The notes: a model not told the origin generated them from the sequence alone. A stretch of 40,950 nucleotides of DNA from Nitrospira sp. LK70 (GCA_011090425.1 PHGD01000026.1:1-40950); one strand, 5' to 3'; counted from the stretch's first letter, positions 1-7,515 are shown. Program-made: numbers and translations.

Positions 1-54
1 ATGGACCCGCCGCAGTTCCTTCCCACTCATGAGTACCCTGTCCTCTCCGACCAT
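1..54 (-). CDS. Transposase, N-terminal fragment (runs off the window)
   Basis: On the minus strand an ATG at 54 is preceded by AAGGAGG at good spacing. It opens a frame reading MVGEDRVLMSGKELRRVH up to the window edge. The internal segment MSGKELRRVH resembles the start of ISNCY-type transposases, which continue into a helix-turn-helix. Only 18 codons are present, so the family cannot be established here. The same start is present at the other end of the window. Confidence 0.55.
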   Translation of the reverse strand, partial: MVGEDRVLMSGKELRRVH

Positions 55-142
55 CCCGCCCTCCTTGTGAGAGCGGCCAGTCTAGCAACGAAGAGGACAT
101 TTCTATCTTGGCCAAAGCGGACATTATCATGTTGGGATTACA
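1..142 (-). mobile_element. Left end of an insertion sequence, truncated by the window edge
   Basis: Positions 2-142 are the exact reverse complement of 40810-40950. Identity stops at 142/143 on this side and at 40809/40810 on the other, so the element's outer boundary is 142; read inward it begins TGTAATCCCAACATGATAAT. About 90 bp of non-coding terminus is followed by a ribosome binding site and the start of a transposase. The layout and the encoded N-terminus recall ISNCY (IS1202-group) elements; that family name is from memory and tentative. Confidence 0.75.
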
Positions 143-168
143 GCTCATGGCGTTCTCTTGCCCTGTGC

Positions 169-174
169 TATACT
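169..174 (+). promoter_or_regulatory. -10 box of the lipoprotein gene
   Basis: TATACT (5 of 6 to consensus) lies 8 nt before the ATG at 183. No clear -35 is visible; it would fall at about 146-151, only a few bases inside the IS boundary at 142. Transcription would start at or next to the ATG, giving little or no leader. Confidence 0.4.
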
Positions 175-182
175 GCCTTCCC

Positions 183-698
183 ATGTCCGCCCGAAGATGT
201 GACCCTTCACCGCCTCCATTCATCTCGTGGCTGATACTACTCGCTCTTCTGTTGGGCGGATGTCCATCGAAGGCCATCCAATACCCAGCAGAGCATGAGC
301 GACTCGTCCGTATCGATCAAGCGGTGGAATCCTTACGGAGCGCCTATCAACAAAAGGATCGAGCCGGTTTTCAATCCATGCTGTTGCCGCTTGATCAACT
401 GGACGAACTGAAACGGCAGGTCGACATGGATTTCGAAGTCTTTTCGGCGATCTCCCTCGAATTCAAGGTAGAACGGGTGGTGATCGAGAAAGACGACATC
501 GATGTCTTCATCCACTGGCAAGGGACGTGGAAAAAAGATGCCGGTGACATGGGCATCCGGCAACGAGGGTACGCACGATTGCAGTGGTCTGGTACGCACT
601 CGATTCTTTTGCGTAGCGCGCAGGGGGATTTGCCCTTCGGAATGAAGGCGAAACAGATGTTGTCGGAACCGCTTTCGCCGCTGACCCAACCACAATAA
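183..698 (+). CDS. Predicted lipoprotein of unknown function
   Basis: The 171-residue product starts with a lipoprotein-type signal: Arg-containing N-region, a leucine-rich core (LILLALLL), then the lipobox-like LLGGC with Cys28. The mature part is acidic and helical at first (EHERLVRIDQAVESLRSAYQ) and then beta-rich with Trp/Gly motifs (HWQGTWKK), like small envelope proteins of the NTF2/SnoaL-like type, but no family is recognised. ATG 183 is preferred because it gives a proper signal peptide and sits 8 nt after a -10 box; in-frame ATGs at 108 and 147 start in or beside the IS end. The stop overlaps the nadB start by one base, so the two are probably co-transcribed. The IS end lies only 40 bp upstream and may have replaced the original upstream region. 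Confidence 0.7.
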   Translation: MSARRCDPSPPPFISWLILLALLLGGCPSKAIQYPAEHERLVRIDQAVESLRSAYQQKDRAGFQSMLLPLDQLDELKRQVDMDFEVFSAISLEFKVERVVIEKDDIDVFIHWQGTWKKDAGDMGIRQRGYARLQWSGTHSILLRSAQGDLPFGMKAKQMLSEPLSPLTQPQ

Positions 699-2335
699 TG
701 ATGTCGCGGAGTACGTTGGGAGCAGATTTTCTCGTCATCGGCAGCGGAGTCGCCGGGCTTCGCGCCGCGCTGGACCTCTGCCGAGTCGGCAGGGTCATCG
801 TTCTCACCAAAGGGCATCCCTTACAGAGCAATTCCATCTTTGCACAAGGCGGGGTGGCCGTGGCCATGAGCGAAGAGGATGATGTCGCCATCCATTTGAC
901 GGATACTGTAAAGGCAGGACACGGCCTGTGTCGCCGTGAGGCCGTGCGGGTGTTGGTTGAGGAAGGACCGGATCGGATTCAAGAGCTCATTCGTTGGGGC
1001 GCGAAATTCGACAAAACCGGTGGGAAGTTTGCTTTTGCTCGTGAAGCGGCCCATAGCCGCAGCAGAATCCTCCGTGCGAGAGGCGATGCGACAGGAAACG
1101 AGATGGTGCGCGTATTGATGGCACAGGCCGGGCGACAAAAGCGGATCGTCCGGCTGGATTACCACTTCACCGTCGACCTTGTGGTTGAGGAAGGTCGCTG
1201 TTGCGGAGCGGTCGTGCTCGATGAACATTCAGAGGAACACCTCATCATTCCTGCAAAAGCCGTCGTCCTGTCGACAGGGGGCGCGGGACAGATCTTTGCG
1301 CGTACCACAAATCCGCCCAATGCGACCGGCGACGGCATGGCCATGGCATTTCGTGCAGGAGCGGAACTCCAAGATATGGAATTCGTCCAGTTTCACCCGA
1401 CGTCGCTGTACCTACCGTCGAGTCCGCCTTTCCTGTTGTCGGAAGCCATGCGAGGAGAGGGAGGTCAGCTGCGCAACAATAGGGGAGAGCCGTTTATGCA
1501 GCGGTATCATCCGCTCGGCGTCTTGGCTCCGAGGGATATCGTCGCGCGGGCGATCTGGGCGGAAATGGCGGCGACGCGGGCCCGCCATGTCTACCTTGAT
1601 GTGACTCACTTGGGATCGAGTTTTGTCAAACGGCGATTTCCGACGATCTATGCGACCTGTCTACGCCATGATATCGATATCACGGAAGAATGGATCCCGG
1701 TCTCTCCGAGCGCCCATTACATGATGGGGGGAGTCGCGACCGATATCAATGGAGCCACGACATTGCCGGGTCTTTTTGCAGCGGGCGAGGTGGCTTGCAG
1801 CGGTGTGCACGGCGCTAACCGACTGGCCAGCAATTCATTGCTGGAGGGATTGGTATTCGGAATGCGGGCCGGAGTTGCCGCAGTAGGCTGGGCCTCTCGT
1901 CGTTCGATGCCCGATTTGACTCACCATGTGGAGTGCTTGAAGCGCGTTCGGTTGGAACGATTGGAGGATGCCGAAAAGGTCCGCAGCTCCCTTCGACGGA
2001 CCATGTGGGGGCAAGTAGGACTCGTTCGTTCTCGGGAATCGCTCGTTCGTGCCACGGCTCAGCTTGCGCGGTGGGAACGGATGGTGTCCATGTCCTTTGC
2101 TGGGAGAGCCGACATGGAGGTTAAGAACATGGTTCAGGTGGCCCATTGCGTGGCGGAAGCGGCGCTCTGGAGAGAAAACAGCGTCGGCGCCCATTACCGA
2201 TCCGATTTTCCAGAATCCAAACGGCCGGGCTGGAAACAGCATAGTCAATTGTGTTCGGAGATCCGAACTACTCGCCGGACCGACTTGAAGCTACAGGGGC
2301 GGGTCGTAGCATCGCGGACCCCGAAGACGGGATGA
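698..2335 (+). CDS. nadB: L-aspartate oxidase
   Basis: FAD enzyme that oxidises L-aspartate to iminoaspartate, the first step of de novo NAD synthesis; NadA then condenses the product to quinolinate. The 545-residue protein has the usual family length. It shows an N-terminal dinucleotide-binding motif (VIGSGVAGLRAALDL), the segment SNSIFAQGGVAVA, the active-site region HSRSRILRARGDATGNEMV, MEFVQFHPTSLY, SEAMRGEGG, and the FAD-proximal HGANRLASNSLLEGLVFG near the end of the flavin domain. A helical C-terminal domain follows. The start overlaps the upstream lipoprotein stop by one base; a second ATG follows directly. nadA and nadC are not in the window. The 3' end overlaps the convergent transglycosylase gene by 68 bp. 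Confidence 0.97.
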   Translation: MMSRSTLGADFLVIGSGVAGLRAALDLCRVGRVIVLTKGHPLQSNSIFAQGGVAVAMSEEDDVAIHLTDTVKAGHGLCRREAVRVLVEEGPDRIQELIRWGAKFDKTGGKFAFAREAAHSRSRILRARGDATGNEMVRVLMAQAGRQKRIVRLDYHFTVDLVVEEGRCCGAVVLDEHSEEHLIIPAKAVVLSTGGAGQIFARTTNPPNATGDGMAMAFRAGAELQDMEFVQFHPTSLYLPSSPPFLLSEAMRGEGGQLRNNRGEPFMQRYHPLGVLAPRDIVARAIWAEMAATRARHVYLDVTHLGSSFVKRRFPTIYATCLRHDIDITEEWIPVSPSAHYMMGGVATDINGATTLPGLFAAGEVACSGVHGANRLASNSLLEGLVFGMRAGVAAVGWASRRSMPDLTHHVECLKRVRLERLEDAEKVRSSLRRTMWGQVGLVRSRESLVRATAQLARWERMVSMSFAGRADMEVKNMVQVAHCVAEAALWRENSVGAHYRSDFPESKRPGWKQHSQLCSEIRTTRRTDLKLQGRVVASRTPKTG

Positions 2336-2966
2336 CGTGCCCGGTCGCGGCAAGGTCACGGGTGAGGAAGAGCCGATAATACCGCAAGACCTTGCGGACG
2401 TATTGGCGGGTTTCCTCGATCGGCGGAAGAGTTCGGTAACGATCGATGGTATGCTCGCCGGCGTTATAGGCGGCGAGGGCCAGTGGAAGGTTGCCGCGAA
2501 ATCGGTCGAGCAACTGGCGTAGGTATTTCGTCCCTCCTCCGATATTGTCCTCGGGATCGTAGAGGTCACGGACATCCAGCCTCACGGCCGTTTGCGGCAT
2601 CAATTGCATCAATCCGACGGCTCCAGCTCGTGATACTGCGCGAGGATCGAAATCCGATTCGGCCTTGATGATGGCGCGGATAAGGGCAGGGTGCAGTTGA
2701 TGCTGCCGTGAGAATCGACTAATCATCGGATTCAACTCTTCCTCCGAAAGAACGGGATGCAGGCGATTCGGGTGGAGGTCGATCCGGTGGTATCGAGCAT
2801 CAGAGGGAACGTTGGTGAGCGATATCGTCCCTTTGGCATCGACATATTGATAAATCTCTGCCCGATTGTCACTTGGAACGGTTAACAGGACACCGCTCAA
2901 CGAGACGAGGACGGCCAGGCCAGGCCGGCTGATTGAAGCACGATGTGTTTTCTTCGGATTTGGCAT
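2268..2966 (-). CDS. Lytic transglycosylase, small SLT-domain type with DUF4124-like N-terminus
   Basis: Cleaves peptidoglycan glycan strands between MurNAc and GlcNAc with anhydro-product formation, in the periplasm. The 232-residue protein has a hydrophobic signal segment (LAVLVSLSGVLLTV), then a short EIYQYVDAKGTISLTNVP segment typical of DUF4124, then an SLT domain. The catalytic Glu is E103 in KAESDF, followed by SRAGAVGLMQLMP and LALAAYNAGE. ATG 2966 is chosen over an in-frame GTG at 2990 because the promoter lies between them: its -10 ends 6 nt before ATG 2966, implying a leaderless mRNA. The 3' end overlaps nadB on the other strand, so antisense interference is possible. Confidence 0.9.
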   Translation of the reverse strand: MPNPKKTHRASISRPGLAVLVSLSGVLLTVPSDNRAEIYQYVDAKGTISLTNVPSDARYHRIDLHPNRLHPVLSEEELNPMISRFSRQHQLHPALIRAIIKAESDFDPRAVSRAGAVGLMQLMPQTAVRLDVRDLYDPEDNIGGGTKYLRQLLDRFRGNLPLALAAYNAGEHTIDRYRTLPPIEETRQYVRKVLRYYRLFLTRDLAATGHVIPSSGSAMLRPAPVASSRSGE

Positions 2967-2972
2967 GGTCAA

Positions 2973-3000
2973 ACGATAGCAGTCTGTCACTGTCTGTCAA
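2973..3000 (-). promoter_or_regulatory. Sigma-70-type promoter giving a leaderless transcript
   Basis: On the minus strand TTGACA (3000-2995), 16-nt spacer, TATCGT (2978-2973), then 6 nt and ATG at 2966. The expected transcription start coincides with the A of the ATG. A 10-bp tandem repeat (TGACAGAC, twice) covers the -35 and spacer and could be a regulator site. Confidence 0.6.
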
Positions 3001-3085
3001 GGAAAGGCAGATCCGGTGCCTTGGAGATCTGAAGAATTCTGAGAAAAAACGGGAAGATGAGGTCCAATCGACGGGGAGGACCGTC

Positions 3086-3952
3086 CTAGAATCGGCCTCG
3101 GACCGCCACGAACTGTTCTCTTAGTCTTTTGGTGACCGGACCAGGTTTCCCGTTGCCGACAGGTCTACGGTCGACGGAAGTCACGGGCATGATTTCCATG
3201 CTGGTATTCGTCAGAAAGCATTCATTGGCCTGGTACAACTGGTCGACGGTATAGCGACCTTCTTCGACGTGGATGTTGAGTTCCTCGGCCATCCGAAGCA
3301 CGACCATTCTGGTGATGCCGTCGAGTAAGCCGCATTCCAGAGTAGGCGTTCGCAACTTGCCATCCATCACAAGAAACACGTTACTGACGGTGCATTCGGT
3401 CAGATGCTGTTCCCAATTAAGCAGGATGCTGTCGAATGCGCCTGCTGCGATCGCTTCGCGTTTAGCCTGGATACTGTTCAAGAAGTTGGTGGTCTTGATC
3501 TGTGGCGACAAGGCACTCGGCAGATTTCGCTTCGTGGAAGCCACGATCACGGCGACGCCTCTTTCATAGAGATGGGGCGCCGGAGGCACGAGGGGTTTGG
3601 CTATCACGACGACAGTCGGCGATGAGCAGAGTGCCGGGTCCAGTCCGATGTCCCCGGGTCCTCGGGAAACCGTGATCCTCAGATAGGCGTCATGCCGATC
3701 GGTCCCGACCTCGTTGCGGGCCATGGCTTCATGCAGCATGTCTGGCCAATCTTCCAGTGGAATCGGGATCGTCAGACCGATCGTCTCAGCGGATCGGAGC
3801 AATCGTGACAGATGCTCATCCAGCATGAAGATGCGGGAGCCGTACGAACGAATCGTTTCATAGACCCCATCGCCGTAGAGGAATCCATGGTCGAGGACGG
3901 AGACCACGGCCTCCTGGTCCGTGACGAACTTGTTATTCAGGTATATCCACAT
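3086..3952 (-). CDS. pabC: Class IV PLP aminotransferase, probably aminodeoxychorismate lyase
   Basis: Fold-type IV PLP enzyme, 288 residues. The N-terminal MWIYLNNKFV and SVLDHGFLYGDGVYETIR, the PLP-lysine region (SPQIKTTNFLNSIQAKREA), ECTVSNVF, GLLDGITRMVVL and NECFLTNTSMEIMPV are family hallmarks. The family includes branched-chain aminotransferase, D-amino acid aminotransferase and aminodeoxychorismate lyase. The pabC reading rests on context: the start is 3 nt after the stop of a chorismate-utilising enzyme on the same strand. PabC would release pyruvate from aminodeoxychorismate to give p-aminobenzoate for folate. D-alanine aminotransferase activity cannot be excluded from the sequence. 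Confidence 0.8.
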   Translation of the reverse strand: MWIYLNNKFVTDQEAVVSVLDHGFLYGDGVYETIRSYGSRIFMLDEHLSRLLRSAETIGLTIPIPLEDWPDMLHEAMARNEVGTDRHDAYLRITVSRGPGDIGLDPALCSSPTVVVIAKPLVPPAPHLYERGVAVIVASTKRNLPSALSPQIKTTNFLNSIQAKREAIAAGAFDSILLNWEQHLTECTVSNVFLVMDGKLRTPTLECGLLDGITRMVVLRMAEELNIHVEEGRYTVDQLYQANECFLTNTSMEIMPVTSVDRRPVGNGKPGPVTKRLREQFVAVRGRF

Positions 3953-3955
3953 CGG

Positions 3956-5434
3956 CTATAAAAAGGCGTTGAAGAAAGCCTGGGCCTTATGGATCGTTTC
4001 CTCATATTCGCGCGTCGGTTCCGAATCGGCCACAATTCCTGCCCCGACTTGGAGATGGCCCACGGCATGTCTCATAACCAGCGTGCGTATCAGGATATTG
4101 AAGTCGAGATCTCCACTCCAGCTGAGATAACCCATCGAGCCGGTGTACGGGCCGCGCCGCACGGGCTCCAACTCCTCGATGATCTCCATGCAGCGGATCT
4201 TTGGGACGCCGGTGATTGTTCCACCAGGGAACATGGCTTTCAGCAGGTCGAAACCCGTCGCATGATCCCTGAGGGTGCCGGTCACATGCGAGACCAGGTG
4301 GTTGACATGGGAATATTGCTCGACCGTCATCAATTCATTCACATGGACGGTCCCGAAACGGCAGACTCGACCGAGGTCGTTCCGCTCAAGATCGACCAAC
4401 ATGACATGTTCCGCACGTTCCTTTTCATTCGTCAGTAATTCATCGATCAGCCGCCGATCGTCGTAGGGGGTTTTCCCCCGTGGTCTGGTGCCCGCGATCG
4501 GCCTTGTATCGGCCCGACGTCCTTCCAGCCGAACGAGCCGTTCGGGTGAGGAACTGATGAGACGAACTGCATCAAACCGGAGTAGTCCTGAGAAGGGGGA
4601 AGGGTTCAATGAACGCAGTCGACTATAGACGGCCAGATCCGTTTCAAGATCTCCAAGAGAGGAGAAGGCTTCACTGGTCACAGTGAAACGGTGGGACAGG
4701 TTGACTTGATAGACATCACCGGCTGCGATGTATTCCTGGCAACGGCTTACGGTCTGACCATAGGACGCCTGCTCCTGCTCCGGCGTAAACGTCAGGCGAC
4801 CGAGATCGCGCCACTGTGCATCGACCCTGTCTGGCCTGGTCAATCGAGCTTCGAATTCGGCCAGTCGATCCCTTCCCTCGCGAAACAGCTTTTCACGGGG
4901 CTCGCCCAAGAATCGTTCGAGCGGCGGACAGAACATAAGCACCAGACGGTTCAGCTCATGGTCGATTGCCGCGACAAGATCGAAAAACGCGAACTCCAGA
5001 TCAGGGCCGACAAGGTCATCGAGGGCCAAGGACGGCAGCCTTTCGAACTGGCGCGCGAGATCATAGGTCAAGTAGCCGACCGCACCGCCAAAAAATGGCG
5101 GGACATCGGGAGGACGGGCGATCCGATGGAGGTTCAGGAGGTGAGCCAATCCTTGAAACGAAGATGCGCGTGAGTCCATGCGGCCTTGAATCGATCGGCG
5201 CACCAACGTATGCCCTTTCCCGTACAACGTTTGATAGGGATCGACGCCAAAGTACGAATACCGTCCCATGGCACCCTCACCGTTACCGCTCTCAAAGAGA
5301 AACGAGGGGTGCCGAGCTGAGGCGATCTTTGTGTACAGTTTAAACGGGCTTGTCGAGCGAGAGGGGCTGGTCAGGATGAGAGGTGAAGGAGAACCGTGCA
5401 AAAATGGAATCGACGAGGGTAAGGTTTTCGGCAT
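3956..5434 (-). CDS. pabB: Chorismate-binding enzyme: aminodeoxychorismate synthase component I (or TrpE-like)
   Basis: Adds ammonia (from a glutamine amidotransferase partner not in the window) to chorismate. The 492-residue protein has an N-terminal domain with FESGNGEGAMGRYSYFG and PFFGGAVGYLTYDLAR, then the chorismate-binding domain: SYGQTVSRCQEYIAAGDVYQ, SSSPERLVRLEGRRADTRPI, AGTRPRG, NEKERAEHVMLVDLERNDLG, FPGGTITGVPKIRCMEII and YTGSMGYLSWSGDLDFNILI. The PIAGT motif carries Ala where E. coli PabB has its reactive Lys (PIKGT); Ala is normal for TrpE and for many non-enteric PabB proteins. Adjacency to the pabC-like gene favours PabB. A GTG three codons upstream (5443) is an alternative start. 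Confidence 0.85.
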   Translation of the reverse strand: MPKTLPSSIPFLHGSPSPLILTSPSRSTSPFKLYTKIASARHPSFLFESGNGEGAMGRYSYFGVDPYQTLYGKGHTLVRRSIQGRMDSRASSFQGLAHLLNLHRIARPPDVPPFFGGAVGYLTYDLARQFERLPSLALDDLVGPDLEFAFFDLVAAIDHELNRLVLMFCPPLERFLGEPREKLFREGRDRLAEFEARLTRPDRVDAQWRDLGRLTFTPEQEQASYGQTVSRCQEYIAAGDVYQVNLSHRFTVTSEAFSSLGDLETDLAVYSRLRSLNPSPFSGLLRFDAVRLISSSPERLVRLEGRRADTRPIAGTRPRGKTPYDDRRLIDELLTNEKERAEHVMLVDLERNDLGRVCRFGTVHVNELMTVEQYSHVNHLVSHVTGTLRDHATGFDLLKAMFPGGTITGVPKIRCMEIIEELEPVRRGPYTGSMGYLSWSGDLDFNILIRTLVMRHAVGHLQVGAGIVADSEPTREYEETIHKAQAFFNAFL

Positions 5435-5551
5435 AGTAGGCACGGTTCCAACACGAAAGAGTGATCACCGCCTATGCAGGAAGCTTTGGCTGTGGAGCCG
5501 TGGGGCTTCACTATACCGCAGCGATTTCTGCGCGCATAGGCCTCCAATCGC

Positions 5552-5581
5552 TTGACATTCAAAGCACGGGTTTGCTTAAAT
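5552..5581 (+). promoter_or_regulatory. Candidate promoter of the atpIBEF operon
   Basis: TTGACA at 5552-5557, 18-nt spacer, TTAAAT at 5576-5581, about 60 bp before the atpI start, in the intergenic region shared with the divergent pabB gene. The -35 is perfect and the -10 is weak. Confidence 0.4.
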
Positions 5582-5640
5582 TGCGCACCCGATCAGGGGC
5601 AGAGTTGTTCTCACGTGCTCTCGCCTTCCGTGGGTTTGGG

Positions 5641-5886
5641 ATGCCCCCTCCACAAGATCCCTTATACGCGGGGCTCGGCCAGGCCGTTCGAATGGGAACG
5701 GAACTGCTGGCTGCGCTGATCGTCGGAGGTGGGCTTGGGTGGATCGTCGATACGTACCTCTTAGGGACAACTCCGTGGGGGCTCATCATTGGGTTGGTCT
5801 TCGGTGCGGCGGCCGGAATGAGGAACGCCTATCGATCCGCACAGCGATGGCAAGGCCCGTCGAACAACGCAAATAAGCAGGGATAG
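5641..5886 (+). CDS. atpI: ATP synthase protein I (AtpI / AtpZ-type membrane protein)
   Basis: Small membrane protein that assists assembly of the ATP synthase c-ring or ion supply. The 81-residue product has two hydrophobic helices, LLAALIVGGGLGWIVDTYLL and WGLIIGLVFGAAAGMRNAYR. The GGGLGWxxD and GxxxGxxxGxxNAYR pattern is typical of AtpI/AtpZ. ATG 5641 is used because the upstream in-frame extension to 5461 is not membrane-like and overlaps the promoter. It lies 2 nt before atpB. No strong Shine-Dalgarno sequence is visible. Confidence 0.85.
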   Translation: MPPPQDPLYAGLGQAVRMGTELLAALIVGGGLGWIVDTYLLGTTPWGLIIGLVFGAAAGMRNAYRSAQRWQGPSNNANKQG

Positions 5887-5888
5887 TC

Positions 5889-6641
5889 ATGGAAGAAAGT
5901 CCGCTTCATCAATTCGAACTTCATCACTGGATTCCACTTTCGATCGGCGGTGTGGACATTTCCATCAATAAAGCCGTGATCTTTATGTGGATTGTCATTG
6001 CCGTCGCGGCGGTCCTCATGATCATGGCAGGATCGTCGCGCAAACTAGTGCCCGGCAAGTTGCAGGGCCTGGCGGAGATGGTGGTGGAGTTCATTCGGAA
6101 CATGATCTTGGATACGATGGGGAAGGATGGGATGCGATTTTTCCCGTTCGTCGCCACCCTCTTCTTGTTTATTCTTTTTTCCAATTATATCGGGTTGATT
6201 CCCGGCACCTATACGGTGACGAGCCATATTGTCGTGACGGCCGTCTTCTCCTGCATTGTGTATGGGTTGAGTTTGGTTCTAGGATTCTGGTTACATGGGG
6301 CAAAGTTTCTAGGGATTCTTATCCCGCCCGGAACCCCTGCATGGCTGGTGCCGTTGATGATCCCGATCGAGATCATCAGTCAATTGGCGAGGCCTGTTTC
6401 ACTGGCTGTTCGGCTCTTTGCGAATATGACGGCGGGCCACGTGATGCTCGCGGTTCTGTCGAGCCTCACGATCAGCGGCGGGTTGTTGATCGGGTGGCTG
6501 CCCATAACGATTTCGATTGCCGTCTATGGATTGGAGGCCGTCCTCATCGCAGGCATTCAAGCCTATATTTTTACCATCTTGACCTGTGTCTACTTGGGGG
6601 ACGCGTTTCATTTGCATGGCCATGATGAGCACGCGCATTAG
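5889..6641 (+). CDS. atpB: F-type ATP synthase subunit a
   Basis: Subunit a forms the proton half-channels against the rotating c-ring in the inner membrane. The 250-residue protein has five or six hydrophobic helices. The segment FFPFVATLFLFILFSNYIGL is typical, and the penultimate helix carries the essential arginine, R175, in SLAVRLFANMTAGH. The C-terminal helix region ends in a His-rich tail (HLHGHDEHAH). It starts 2 nt after atpI and is followed by atpE after 36 nt with its own GAGGAGTAGGA ribosome site. Confidence 0.97.
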   Translation: MEESPLHQFELHHWIPLSIGGVDISINKAVIFMWIVIAVAAVLMIMAGSSRKLVPGKLQGLAEMVVEFIRNMILDTMGKDGMRFFPFVATLFLFILFSNYIGLIPGTYTVTSHIVVTAVFSCIVYGLSLVLGFWLHGAKFLGILIPPGTPAWLVPLMIPIEIISQLARPVSLAVRLFANMTAGHVMLAVLSSLTISGGLLIGWLPITISIAVYGLEAVLIAGIQAYIFTILTCVYLGDAFHLHGHDEHAH

Positions 6642-6677
6642 CGCGTGCCTGTTTAGACAAGAGAGGAGTAGGACATA

Positions 6678-6908
6678 ATGGATTCAGCAGCAGCAGGGTT
6701 GATCGGTATGGGATGTGCCGCGGCAGGGTTTGCCGGGGCCGGTGTGGGGATCGGCTACATCTTCGGAAAAATGATTGAAGTGGTGGCACGCCAGCCTGAA
6801 GCAGAAGCTCGCGTCACGAAGTATATGTGGATCGGGTTCGCGCTGGTGGAAGCCATTGCGCTGTATGGCCTGGTCATCGCCTTCATCATCATGGGCTTTC
6901 GGAAGTAG
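6678..6908 (+). CDS. atpE: F-type ATP synthase subunit c
   Basis: Proteolipid that forms the rotor ring. The 76-residue hairpin has helix 1 with glycine repeats (AGFAGAGVGIGYIFGKM), the polar loop RQPE (residues 38-41) that contacts the central stalk, and helix 2 with the ion-carrying carboxylate E58 in ALVEAIALYG. The residue after E58 is Ala, and no Na+-type Ser/Thr ligand follows, so proton coupling is expected. A strong GAGGAG ribosome site precedes ATG 6678. Confidence 0.97.
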   Translation: MDSAAAGLIGMGCAAAGFAGAGVGIGYIFGKMIEVVARQPEAEARVTKYMWIGFALVEAIALYGLVIAFIIMGFRK

Positions 6909-6912
6909 GGAG

Positions 6913-6990
6913 CGTTAACCGTTATTCGTTAACCGTTCATCGAGGGGGGTATTCTCGTTTAACGATTCACGTGTAACGTTTTGCGAAACG
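6913..6990 (+). repeat. Short repeats in the atpE-atpF spacer
   Basis: The 85-bp spacer holds two direct copies of CGTTAACCGTT (beginning near 6914 and 6928), followed by the related CGTTTAACGATT and GTGTAACGTT. Each copy contains the palindrome GTTAAC. It is the only long gap in an otherwise compact operon. Function unknown: a degenerate dispersed repeat or an RNA element setting c versus b stoichiometry are both possible. Confidence 0.45.
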
Positions 6991-6993
6991 TAT

Positions 6994-7500
6994 ATGCCAC
7001 AGTTTGAATCAGACTTTTTTTCATCTTTGATTTTCTGGGAGATCGTTTCGTTTGGGATTCTCTTGTTCCTGCTCTATAAGTATGCATTTCCCGGCATCTT
7101 GAGTGTCTTGGAGGAGCGAGAAAAGAAAATTAAGGACAGCCTCGATCAGGCTGAGCAGCATCGGTTCGAGGCCGAGCGGCGACTCAGAGAATATGAGGCC
7201 AAGCTTCACGCGGCGGGGAAGGAAGCCGAGGCTATTCTCGCCGCAGCAAAGGAACGCGCACAACGGTTGCTCGATGAAAACGAACAACGGTTGACCGCGG
7301 AGGCGGAACGTATCAAGGGCGATGCGACGCGCGAGATCGAGCAAGAGCGTCGTAAAGCGCTACAAGATATCCGAACCCAGACGACCGAACTCGCTCTTAT
7401 GGTGGCTGAAAAAGTGGTTCAGCGGAGTCTGACAGAGGCCGATCAGAAAAAGTTTGCAGATGAAGCGCTGGAGGCTCTTTCGAAGTCACAGCCACGCTAA
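6994..7500 (+). CDS. atpF: F-type ATP synthase subunit b
   Basis: Peripheral stalk subunit that anchors F1 to Fo. The 168-residue protein has one N-terminal membrane helix (IFWEIVSFGILLFLLYKYAF) followed by a long charged coiled coil (about residues 35-150) rich in Glu, Arg and Ala, as expected. It is the last atp gene here. The next gene is convergent larE, so atpH-A-G-D-C must lie elsewhere. A terminator-like hairpin follows 15 nt downstream. Confidence 0.95.
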   Translation: MPQFESDFFSSLIFWEIVSFGILLFLLYKYAFPGILSVLEEREKKIKDSLDQAEQHRFEAERRLREYEAKLHAAGKEAEAILAAAKERAQRLLDENEQRLTAEAERIKGDATREIEQERRKALQDIRTQTTELALMVAEKVVQRSLTEADQKKFADEALEALSKSQPR

Positions 7501-7515
7501 CGTGTCGTTATCTGC

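Noticed and set aside
1..234. Plus-strand 77-codon frame from position 1
   Set aside because: It runs through the IS terminus antisense to the transposase start and ends in the lipoprotein gene in another frame.
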